This document shows positions 1 to 10,364 of a stretch of DNA of 64,000 nucleotides, piece by piece. The position numbers were made by a program, and so were the translations under genes. Origin of the DNA: Monilinia fructicola (Eukaryota; Ascomycota; Leotiomycetes; Helotiales; Sclerotiniaceae); the NCBI GenBank assembly GCA_008692225.1, contig VICG01000016.1:950001-1014000 (forward strand), given 5' to 3'. The notes beneath the pieces are model-generated. The model did not search any database. It saw only the letters and a program-made list of their open reading frames with translations, and was not told where the DNA came from. How positions within the stretch are numbered: position 1 is the stretch's first letter; each line of letters opens with the position of its first letter.

Positions 1-7
1 TGGTCAT

Positions 8-330
8 CTACCTTGCATATGAGGACCGCATATCCCCAAACCATTCCCAAACTATACTGTACGAGGCGTGACTTTCAATCTCGGAGAATTGGGTAGGCCC
101 GGCGGTAGCATCATCAAATGGTTCGACCATCGGGATGCGCAAGACGGCTGCTCTTTCGACCTCTGGATTTCCCCATGGTGACTCTTTCAGGTCTAGGGGG
201 GAACTTGTTGCAGTATTGAAGGAACAGGTCATGTCCCACATTATTGCATCTTCAAGGTTGCTTGATCAACATCTTCTTCAGGTACAGCATGGGTGATACC
301 TTTGAACCGGCATTCTAGACTTCGGTCACC
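8..330 (-). CDS. Unrecognised coding-looking segment running off the left edge
   Basis: On the minus strand, 241 down to 8 is open and has a protein-like composition, with a stretch reading VLRIPMVEPFDDATAGP and another reading SYSIVWEWFGDMRSSYA. It ends at GCAAG followed by GTAGAT, a plausible intron donor, so the gene could continue past base 1. Upstream, 330 to about 247 is open in a different frame and includes FKGITHAVPEEDVDQATLKM, so the two pieces would need an intron or a frameshift between them. I do not recognise the family. It may equally be a gene fragment, and the start is unknown. Confidence 0.25.
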
Positions 331-2155
331 AAATGCAGAGCCGGAAACTTCTTTGGCATTTCTACTCGTTCAAAATCTATCGGACAGCAGCACTCATACG
401 GACTACTTCAAGTAATGTACTCATCGTTCGGGAACCACAACGGTTACTCGAACCTTCTTACATATCCATCGTGCAAACACAGGCTCACAAATCTCCATCA
501 TCATCAAGACGTAGCATCGCGGGTCAAGAATCGAACCATGCCACGAAGAAGCTCGAGAATTCTGAAGAGACACGACCCAAGGAAAGAAATACATTAATTT
601 GGTCTATCACGTCAAATATTTGCAATCAATTTGAGATCACCCGAGGATTTTGTGATATTGTAAGCCTTCACTTCATAACTGTCACTGCATTGCGTGAGGT
701 CCCCGATCCTTCAATGGAAAATGATTGAATCCTCACTCATCCTGGGTACGTTGGTGCTTTGTTTAGCATGGGGCTTTAAGATGTATCCAGACCATATCCG
801 TGAATCATATTGGCGGTCGGGATTTCGTGAGGTTGATGATAGGGATTGAAGACCATCATTCGAAAAGAAGAGATGGAAAGAAGGGAGACTGGGTAGGTTA
901 AAGGCAGATGATCAATGCACATCTTCTTGCACACGGGAGCTCGGGATGTGAAGTCTGGTGGTCGGTCCATCAATTCTTACATGACACGTGCAGGGTTATC
1001 GACGGTATCGTCAGAGTCTTAATCATGACACTATGATGCGGAAATGTCGAGAAGAGAATCGGGAGTGGTGATCAATCAAACTCTACCCAGATTCGACGCT
1101 CCACTCCATCCATTTCGTGAGCGTTTAAAGGCACGAGCTAGCTCATTTGGGATTAGCTCGTGCCAGTCCCGGAGAAGTCACATTGGGGAAACAGCCGAGC
1201 GATTTTTCAATAACTTCATTACTTACTTTCATCACGTCCAAAGGATTCGTAGATTCATTAATAGACACGCATGCACCCACTCGACTGAGGCGAGCTTTGG
1301 TCAATCGTAGCTGCGATCTTCGTAGGCAAATCTACCGACGTGGTCTATCACTGGACAAGAATCTTCTTGAATTCGAACCCGGAATGGACGTTTTAATCAA
1401 TCTGAAACTGATATGCTAGGTAGGTACCTTCTAGTCAATTCAATTTTCGATTTTGGGGAGGGCGAGGGCGAGGGCGAGGGGGGTACATATACATTTGTTT
1501 ATTGATCCAGTCCTCGATTTATGCAAGGGAGAGGGTCAAGTTTGGCCACCCTACAAGTGAGAGTGGATGGATGTATCAACTTGTCGTCAATCAAAATCTC
1601 GAGAATTTTTGATAATCTGAAATCCAGTCCATTAGAGTGAGGTTCTTGTATCGGTCCGAGCTATCACTTATCTGGAGGGTTAAACGGTTTGGAGAATCGC
1701 AAAGAATAGGTCGTGTTTTACTGTCGCAACGTTTTCCCATCTGAGATCGTTCGGATCTGAAATTGTATAAAATTTCATGAGGCATTATTCTCGGGATCTC
1801 TCGTGTCAAAGTTGGCGTGAGATGAAAGAGATTGGCCTTTCTCCATCTCTCTTCTCGTGAGGTGTTGAAAAGGTTGGTATGGTTTTCCAGTCAGTCACAT
1901 ACTCATCCGGGGTTGAAGCGCTACGCGCCACCCTTCTTGCTGTAGACTTCTTGATGAAGTCTGTAAGCGCCAACGGTTCAAATTGCGGGGCAATCCGAAA
2001 TTCCTACACTCTGGATGATGTTGGTGGCCCAGAGCTAAGCCATGTTGCTCCTCTTCTAAAAACCACAGATCTGCTCCATAGTTTAGCCATCCTCAAGACT
2101 TTCTTGTTCTTCTTCCTACGGGCTCATGCGCTTGTTTTTCATTTTCATAAATAAA
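331..2155. other. Intergenic stretch, no supported gene
   Basis: Several short open frames occur here (for example 1044-1419), but none has a recognisable motif, a codon pattern like its neighbours, or a convincing intron structure. A short GGGCGA repeat lies at about 1456-1482. The last few hundred bases probably contain the promoter and 5' leader of the wall-protein gene that starts at 2156. No distinct control element could be picked out. Confidence 0.5.
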
Positions 2156-3652
2156 ATGGCCGTTCAAACCAGTTTATTATTTTTATCGCTATGGGTCGTA
2201 AAAGTCTTAGGTCTTGAAACACTCCCGGAGAAAAGTAAGTCAACCATAAATTACATTGTTCATAATTGACGTCAAGTAGCGGCTTCCATCTCATATAATG
2301 AGACCTCTACAACCTCCAAGGCAGCAACCATAACTTCCGGAATTAGCCTCGAATGCTGCTATCTATCATCTTTTGAAGTTGGCAAAGTTCTCTGGTATTC
2401 CGAAAGTATCAATATTACTGTAGCAACAATTTCTACCATTGTTTATAAATATGAGGACACAATTATTACAAGTATCCAAACTTCATCAACCAACGCAACA
2501 GCACCGTCAAGCCCCATAACGCGGTCTTCTATTAATGGTCTTCCTACAACGATAATCGGGGGTGGTTTAGGGGTTTACGAAGCAGAAACAAGATTTATTC
2601 ATGGAACAACTTTCATCGATCCATATGGAACAGTTTATGAATCACCAACACCGGTTTGGGTTTACACAGACGTCATTTATGCAACTGCATCACCGGAAAT
2701 GAAAAATAGTGCATATGCATGTCCTGATGCTGGTGATATCAAGAGCTCATCAGGTGATGAAATTTCTCCATATCCATCAGGTTTTTTTCTCCCCGATGAC
2801 GATCCTGAATATGGTTGGAATTCTCCGGGGGCCATCTCGACAACGTTACCCATACAACTACGTAGCTGGATGGTCGATCATGCAGAAGCGGATAGGGAAA
2901 ACATTCTCACAAATCTTGCGCAATGTAAGTTGGGCGCTGGAAGAGGTGTACCTACAGCTTATATTCCCTACATTGAAATCACGGAAGCTATCACCACTAC
3001 CTCCACTATTCTTGGGAGTTACGGTTCCCGCATCATATCAAGCCCAGTCAGCGGGCTAGATGCTGCTTCAACATCCAAATCAATTTCTGCAATATCAATC
3101 CACCCCACAATCCCTCATTCCACTCAATCATTCACCACAACCTCCATCACTACAACTGCCCCATTGGTTGATCCTGAGAATATATCTGAAAGGTCAAGTA
3201 TACAGACAACAAGCACGACTGTGAAAGCGGTACTCACCAATCCGATTACGTCAAGCGCGGCTGTATCAGCTTCATTCACTTCGCAGCCTTCAAGTACCGT
3301 CTCCCTCTCCAGCGATGAGGTTGGAGGCGACGGAACCGCGATCGGGCATAGTTTGGCAGTTGGGACGAGCACGCAGACCACGAAGATGTTGGCGGGGGGT
3401 GTGGTAACCACGGCGGTTGATGGGGCAGGACTGGGCCGGGTTGTCGTGGTTATGGATTGGGGGAGTGCGAGCACGAGTGTCCCTGGGGTACATGGAAGCG
3501 TGCAGACCGGGACGGTGCCGGCGTTGGCGGATAGCACTGAGGTGGTGCAGAGCTCGAAGGATTCGGGGACGGGAAGAGGGATGGTGAGGGAGGTGGATGC
3601 GTGGTGCATGATGGGAAGCGTGGCTTTGGGCTTCTTGTTGGTTTGGGGGTAG
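2156..3652 (+). CDS. Ser/Thr-rich, probably GPI-anchored cell-surface protein
   Basis: Two exons, 2156-2234 and 2277-3652, are joined across a 42-nt intron (GTAAGT donor, CAAG acceptor), giving about 484 residues. The first 19 residues form a hydrophobic signal peptide (MAVQTSLLFLSLWVVKVLG). Exon 1 ends one base into a codon and exon 2 restores a frame that stays open to the stop, which fixes the start. The middle of the protein is dominated by Ser, Thr, Val and Ala, with many TTT/TSS clusters typical of heavily O-mannosylated wall proteins. The protein ends in a short hydrophobic run (GSVALGFLLVWG), as expected for a GPI-attachment tail. No enzymatic domain is visible. A role at the cell wall or surface is inferred from composition and topology only. 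Confidence 0.75.
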
Positions 3653-4225
3653 GTATTGCTACTAGATACATGGATGGAACTGGATCGAAAATTACTAATA
3701 CATCATGCGATGCGTCTCGGCGAAACCTGGAGCCTGGAGCCTGGAGCCTGGAAACTGTAAATAAATTTGTTCTCTCACCCGACCTGTATATATCGATAGC
3801 GCTGCACACAGAAGTCAACGCCCCAACAACCATACGAATTTTTCTTTCTCCTCCATCTGATAATAGACTCGCACGATCCCTTACCCTCCACCCTCTCTAC
3901 CTCTACCTCCCATGGCATGTCCTGCCCTGCACAAAACAAACTCGAATGACTCGAATGACTCGAATGCTTGGTGTTCCGTTGCATGCATAGTGCTCATCAC
4001 GCGGCAGGGCTGCATTTTCATGCATATAGTTATGGTAAGAGCACTTTCGGATTAACATCATCATCATCATCATCATCAACCGCAGCAGCATCTCACAGAC
4101 TCCTTCAACATATACGGCGCTCGGCCTGTCCTAAGATTGTTTACCCTTGGATGGTCATGCATGCTATGTTTGATCTAGGCAACTACCGGAGAAATACTTT
4201 TACGTTTGTATTATTATACTTCTGA

Positions 4226-4305
4226 TAGAGGGAGAGGGAGAGGGAGAGGGAGAGGGAGAGGGAGAGGGAGAGGGAGAGGAAGAGGAAGAGGGAGAAAGAA
4301 GAAAG
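4226..4305. repeat. Purine hexanucleotide microsatellite (GAGGGA)n
   Basis: About 80 bases of almost pure purine, mostly tandem GAGGGA units that decay into GAGGAA and GAGAAAGAA at the right end. A short (ATC)n tract lies just upstream at about 4055-4079. This is simple-sequence DNA with no coding meaning. Confidence 0.9.
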
Positions 4306-4559
4306 TCCTCTCATCCTTGAAGTCTTTGATATTATCTCACTCTCTAGATCGATAGATTGCGAATCCTATAAATCAAAAGAGCTCTATCGATCGTTACATG
4401 AAAATATCGACAACTCTACACATGTCATCAGGGCCAATCTGCTTATTTCAACAAGACGAGTGATTATCTTTCCTCTTGCTGAAATTTTGCCTTTGCTCAT
4501 CTCTCTTTTCTCTTTTCGGTGTCAATCGGAGGGGTTAAATAAAATAGGTATGGTCAAAT

Positions 4560-4757
4560 TGCCAACGTGTTTTTCTAAAACTTTTGGAATGTTAATTCTA
4601 GAATAATTATGGATTTGTAATGTATATGTATATGTACATGTATAAGTAAGAAAAAATATATACGTTTCGTTGAATCGTTAGGTCGTCTCATTACTCTACT
4701 TCTCGTTTATGTTTTATATTGAAAACGGCTATTTTGATAGATTTTTAACTTTGTAAA

Positions 4758-4796
<39 letters not shown>

Positions 4797-5660
4797 AAAA
4801 AAATTTGATTACCTAGTGCTTCTTTGTATAGTTATTAATAGATTTTAAAGATCTTGAATTTTTTAGGCGATTTTTTTTTAAGAGTGATATAAGATTATAG
4901 AAAATTAGAAGTTTTCGTTTTGTATTTATATAGAAATCATATTTACTAAATTGGAACTTTGAAAAAGAAGCTATGGCTTTTTTAAAAAAAGTATTTGTAA
5001 AATTTTTAATTTAATATATTAAGTATTTATTAAAGATATTTAAGTAACTATTAAAACTTACAAATAAGGAAATTTATAATTGTGACGAATATCACGTGCC
5101 TTAGGCACGTGATATCTTATCACACTAAGCGATACTATATATATAAGAGATCTTTAGATCTCTTAAAGATCTCTTTCTTTTTTAGCTTTCTTATTTTAGT
5201 TAATTAACCTTTATTAACTCGCTTTAGTATATAATCGTAATAATAATAGCGATCGATTTATTATTAAAACGAGTCCTAAAGAGATAATTATAAAATCTTT
5301 AAATCTATTTTATATTCTTTAATTTTATTAAATTAACTTAATATAGTAAAAAAGAGGCTAATTATATAGTTAATAAACGAATATATACTTTAATATTTTA
5401 AAATAAGTATATATTATATTACTTATATATATACTATACTACTTATATAAATATACTATACTATTTATATATATATTAATTTAAAAAGTATTAAAATTAA
5501 TTAAATACCTTTTAATAAAAATACTATATTCATAGACTATGCTTATTATATTATATAAACTATGAAAATAAAATAAAAACTGGCTAAATGTCTCTATTAA
5601 ATGGTCAAAATAAAAACTGGCTAAAAATCTCTAATTAAATGGTCAATACCTTAAAATAAC
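4560..5660. repeat. AT-rich island, probably a RIP-degraded transposon relic
   Basis: Base composition drops abruptly to mostly A and T, with no open frame of any length, a (TA)n run at 4761-4793, and many TTTAAA/TATATA words. Sharp AT-rich islands of this kind in filamentous ascomycetes are usually transposon copies mutated C-to-T by repeat-induced point mutation. The GC-containing palindromes at 5089-5164 inside it suggest an LTR remnant. No transposase or reverse transcriptase can be read. Confidence 0.6.
5081..5270. mobile_element. Candidate solo-LTR remnant
   Basis: The segment begins TGTGACGAATATCACG. It contains a perfect 13-bp inverted repeat (5089-5101 with 5103-5115, centred on CACGTG words), then a TATA-like CTATATATATAAG at about 5134-5146, then a 9-bp inverted repeat (5145-5153 with 5156-5164, AAGAGATCT). 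A TG start, an early palindrome and a TATA box match the layout of fungal LTRs. The right end is not defined, no second LTR or primer-binding site was found, and the call rests on layout alone. Confidence 0.35.
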
Positions 5661-6046
5661 TGATTTTAATATGAAATACTGGCCAAATGAGGGGGTCGGC
5701 GAGAAGTAGGCGTCTTGAAAGAAGAAAGTCCATGTACCGAGCGAGCACGCATGCACCAGCACGCAGCTGACTAATCTAATCAATCAATCCATCACCTACC
5801 ACCCACAGCCTCAGCCTCAGCCTCGGCCACCGTCACCCAGAACCCAGAACCATCGACCATTGATTGCACCGGCAAATCAAAGCCCCAGCCCACGCCCACA
5901 GTAGCAGGCGCGTTTCACCAGATCGCGTCTCTCGGACCCGCGCATGGATCATTGAGCGTTGGTTGTGCTTGTTGGGTATGAATGGGATGAGTGGGATGAA
6001 TGGCTTGAATGGTTTGAATGGTATGAATGATGCTTCCTCTAGAGTC

Positions 6047-9000
6047 ATGGATTTTGTGAGTTGGCTTGTTTTCTTTTCTGCCTTTTTGGTCGTTTTTAGC
6101 GGCGTGATTGGTTGCTTGATAGCTTGATTGCTTGATTGTGAATTTGTTTTGGTTGGGTGATGGATGGGCTATTTGGTTTGGCTTGGTCGATGGATTGTTG
6201 TGGATGGGATGGGATGGTTCTTGGGTCTCGTTGGGGCTTGAGGTGGTGCTTGGTTGGGACCGTTGGAGGCGTGTAGTGTGTGGGGGGTGGGCGGAGTGTG
6301 TATAGATTTGGAGGATGGATATCGGGATACCATGTGTCGTGGTTTACTAACGCTTTCTTCTGATGTGTAGTGGCAACGCTTGATAGCGGGCACATCGCTG
6401 GCGCCAGCGAGCAGTAAAGCTACCCTGAACAATCCTGATAAACGCTTGGCGAAGTTCAAGAGGGAATACAATCGTCTTTTGGTATGTGTGGCCTTTTGTG
6501 GACGGTGGAGAGATACGGGGTTGCGGAGAGAGTGGCGGAAGAATGTCGAGGGGATGCGGAGAAGATGGAGGAGAGGAACGCTGACGGAGATACGATATAG
6601 CAATTATGGCGCAGTGCAGCGCATCTAGCTCGAGATTACGAAACCGCGGAGCAGATACGAATCTGTCTTTCGGAAATCACTCGAGTCCTCAGCGATGAAT
6701 CTCGTCGTCCTTTACCGCATCCTTGCATAGCGTTTGCGGCGGAGAAACAAATATACATCTCGATTGGCAAGATAGCAACAACATCATACAATGAAGGGAT
6801 CATTAGGGAGGCGGTCTCTCTATTCGCCGCATTACTTGATAGTGAAGAGGAGAATTTCGTAGAGAATGATGTCTTTGCTAAAAGTCTGATGAATTTATTG
6901 GTTCGCATCACCGGGGCGAACAGCATCAGTTTAGGCTCGGAATTAGTGGTAGAAGTGGTGGAGTTATCATTTAATATCACGACGAAGATCAGACTAGATC
7001 CAGAGATTTTACCCGTTTGGTTTACTTCTCAGCGAAAGGATGAAGATGTGGCCAAGGCATATGCTGCGGATCCTCATGAGAAGTTTGCGGGGAAGACTCA
7101 TAAGGAGGATTTTCAACTGTTCTATCTCTTGATTGATTACATACATGAAGAAGGGAGGTGTGGAGATTTTGCGCGAACAGGTCTCCTTTATATTATCGAG
7201 GCCGCTTCGAACGATGTGGCCTTGGAGCAATGGATTGTGGAGAGTGATTTAGCTACTCTCATGGCTACAGGTCTTGGCGCTCTCTACAGTCAACTCAGTC
7301 GAAAACTTGTCATCGATCATCCTCCCGATGCATTGCCGCCCGTTTTAGCACTTTCGGACTATCGACATCCTCTCACAACACATGAGATTGTTAGCTCGGT
7401 CGATGAGGATTATCAATCACACATGGAGACATTCCTTTCGCATTTAGTCTTCTGGCAAGATGTTCTCAATCATTGCAAGTCTGTCGAGGTCAAACAAACC
7501 CTTCTTGAACACTTTCAAGTCATCTTTCTACAACAATTACTGTATGAAGTCCTTGATATCTTTTGAATCTTGATGCTAACATCCATAGCTATCCATCATT
7601 ACTGGAATCCTCGGATGTTGATGGAGGATCATCAGTTGCCGTTTTGACTTATCTACGTCGAATTCTGGAATCTTTAGATCATCCTGATATGATTCATCTT
7701 ATCCTTCATTACCTCCTAGCTTTGCCTGAGACTGCACCCGTACCTTCAGGTTCGAAAGCTTCCGTTAGCGCAGCAAGAAAACGAAAGTCATTAGATCTTG
7801 CAACTTTGGTAGCTTTGCAAGTGGAAGGTGGTGCCCCAGCACTATACAACTTGGTGGATCTTATTCTGGGAAGTTTGAGATCAGAAAGTTCACAAACTGT
7901 CACCGTTACTCTACAGCTTGTATCCGTCATCTTGAAAAGACATCATCGATATGCTGTGACGACATTACTTCGAACGGGTCAAGCACTCAGTGACGGACCA
8001 CAACGCTCCATTGCAGCTCATGAAAGAGAAATAGAGAGCTTACTAACCATGGCTGAAGACCTTGGTGGTGATGATGACTTTGATGAGGTTTATGAGAATC
8101 ATATTAAGGATAGTATGAATATCTTGGAGAGTCATAGTTGTTCTCTAGCACTGGTTGCTCCCAAATCGGCCAGTGGGACCTCTAAGTTTCCAAGTTCACA
8201 AGCAACAATTCCAGGTGCCCCCAGAGATATTCGTCATCATACTCTACGACCTGAAGATCCTGTTCTGGTGACTTTACTCGATATCCTTTCGACCTTTTTC
8301 ATAAATTCCGTCGAAACAAATCTTTCGCTCACAGCAGCAATTGTAGATTTAGCAACGTGTGGTTTCATGAGTGTTGATGGGTGGCTTTTACCCGATCCTT
8401 CAAAATACGTATATGAGGAATCGGAAGAAGGAAGAGCGGAAGAAATCATGGACGATCTTCTTCTCGCTAATATAGGAGACCCAGATGAAATTCAAGAGAG
8501 ATCACAAATTCGTGCTCTCAAATTAACACAACGTCGTCTGAAATGGTCAGCCACCCCAAAACCTGAATTATTCACGCGACTCGATATGCTTGTCGATCAA
8601 GTAAATAGTTATCGAGCCGAAATTCCTCGGTTTGATGATATCCTTCAACAACGTCGTGATGCTTTTCAACAAGCAGCATCTATGTCGACTCCAGTTCGTC
8701 ATCGACAGAGAAGCTACCGCGAATCATCTACTCATGCCGAATCACCTCCTCGTCAATCTGCCCTTGAGAAAGTCGCTCAACGTATCTTCTCTGATTCCAA
8801 CGCACCTTCTCGATCAGGTTCTCCACAAACTCGTGGCCGGCCTTCCAATTCAAATCGTGAACAAGGGAGTGCAAGTGGTAGCCATGGTACTAATCGGACT
8901 TTGAATCCTCCACTACAATTCACTTTGGGTCCTGAAACACCTAGTAGAGGTAGTTCTCATTCAAGAAGTAGTATGTTGCCCGATGACGATCTTAGTGTAA

Positions 9001-9446
9001 ACAAAACAAGAGTTCCACCAAGTCAGACGGCGGCTTTTGCGGCTGTTGATCAGGGACTTTTGAATAGAATGGTGGGGATCCCAACTTCGAAAAAGGATGT
9101 GGTGCCAATACCATTTCCAGACTTGAAGAAAGTGAAAGCTGAGGAGAGAGATACCGAAGCATCGGAGACGACGGATGGTGCGGTGGAGAGTAAAACCTTG
9201 GCGGAGAATTATGAGATGGGGGAGAATGAGAGTGTCGGTGGCAAGGGGAAAGATGGAGCTGGCGGGGATCAAGACACTGGCAAATATGAAGAAGGAAAGG
9301 ATGTTGATGGCGAAGGAAAGGAAGACAAGAAGGTTAGCGTCAGTCATATCTTGACCAACGTTATTGTATTGCAGGAGTTTTTGCTCGAGTTGGCCGCTTT
9401 GGTGCAAGTTAGAGCGGGGCTGTTTGGGGAGGTTAAGTTTGTTTAG
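6047..9446 (+). CDS. FHIP / RAI16-like protein (FTS-Hook-FHIP complex)
   Basis: Four exons: 6047-6055, 6371-6481, 6601-7541 and 7589-9446, giving about 972 residues. Introns are 315, 119 and 47 nt; phases match and the last has a GCTAAC branch site. The protein starts MDF, then WQRLIAGTSLAP. Residues of about 10 to 480 match the alpha-helical RAI16/FHIP family (LLDYIHEEG-like region, LHYLLALPE). The C-terminal third is Ser-, Pro- and Glu-rich and probably disordered, and it ends in a conserved-looking helix with ELAALVQVRAGLFGEV. In Aspergillus and animals FHIP links Hook and FTS to early endosomes for dynein transport; the same role here is inferred. A 42-nt stretch at 9333-9374 could be spliced in frame, but it encodes conserved-looking residues and is kept. 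No frame damage was seen. Confidence 0.85.
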
Positions 9447-10106
9447 GTGGGTGTGGCTAGAGGGGAATGCGATTGGGAAGGGGAGTATGGGAACGTGAGG
9501 TCTGGAAGGGAGGGAGGAGGATCGATAGATGAATAGATGGATAGTTCTAGTTACTGCATATGATACCTTTTCGGTTGTATCGCTGTTTTTTTTTCTTGAT
9601 GATGACGACGACAACGATGATGAGGATCACATCGGTGTGTTCGTATCTATTTTTGGAAATATTCGGCTCCTGCTCCTGCGCTCTTCCTTTGTTGTGTTTC
9701 TCGTGTTTCTTGGGTGAGTGAGGTGTTGGGATAAATCGAGTTATTGAATTATTTTCTAAACGATTTTTCTTGATCTATTTATCAGTTCATACCTTGGTTT
9801 CGTGTATTTGATTTGATCTGTGTACTTTCACAATATCTCGAACTTGTGTCCCATATCGTGTTGTATGTTCCACATCCATTACTGTATCGTATCCTGGAAT
9901 TATCTCCTTGCCCTATTTCTTTGGAGAAGGGGAGGGGAGGGGAGATGAGGAGGGGATGGCGTAATGGGGATCATGGAGGTGGCGGTGGGTGATTGGGCTG
10001 CGAGGTGAGGGGGGTATGATACGTATATGTTACGTGCCGGGGGTGGAAATTGTGCATGGGGGAGGAGAGGGAGGGGAAGGGGAGCGTATCGAGTGGGTGA
10101 TGATCT
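9447..10106. other. 3' flank of the FHIP gene, no gene seen
   Basis: The AG-rich and TG-rich sequence has no supported coding region. It probably carries the 3' UTR of the upstream gene and the tail of the minus-strand fragment to its right. A G-rich stretch lies at about 9925-10010. Confidence 0.5.
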
Positions 10107-10253
10107 TTACTTGGAGACCTCGGTGACACCGACCGCATGCATCTTCTCCCATGCGTCGTGGATGTTCCCTGCGAAAACCCAACGCGCGAGAAAATCTATC
10201 GGGCAGGATACTAGCGCGGCCATGGAAACGATCTCTTCCCCATAATTAATGGC
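10107..10253 (-). pseudogene. Orphan terminal exon of an unrecognised gene
   Basis: The minus strand from 10253 to the TAA at 10107-10109 reads as 48 codons with a convincing protein character, including SCPIDFLARWVFAGN and AWEKMHAVGVTEVSK. It is preceded by a plausible acceptor (CTGAC branch, then CACCCAG), and the frame is closed by TGA just upstream, so it looks like a last exon. No matching upstream exon was found; instead, the tandem repeat array starts about 110 bp away. It is more GC-rich than the array. It may be the surviving 3' end of a gene interrupted by the array, or a gene with a large intron. Confidence 0.35.
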
Positions 10254-10364
10254 CTGGGTGAGTCAGGTGAGGGATGTTAGCCCGGGCTGTCGATCTGACT
10301 CGGGCGATGCTGCTCCTGTGTTACTCTTTGATCGCTACGTATCCGCTGCATTCCGAATTTGGAT

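Noticed and set aside
480..560. tRNA-like B box (GGTTCGATTC) on the minus strand
   Set aside because: The T stem does not pair and no A box or acceptor stem is found at the proper distance.
3124..3609. 161-codon minus-strand frame antisense to the first wall protein
   Set aside because: Shadow of Ser/Thr/Val-rich coding sequence on the plus strand.
9333..9374. 42-nt intron near the 3' end of the FHIP gene
   Set aside because: The donor is weak, the segment is in frame without stops, and it encodes text consistent with the conserved C-terminal helix.
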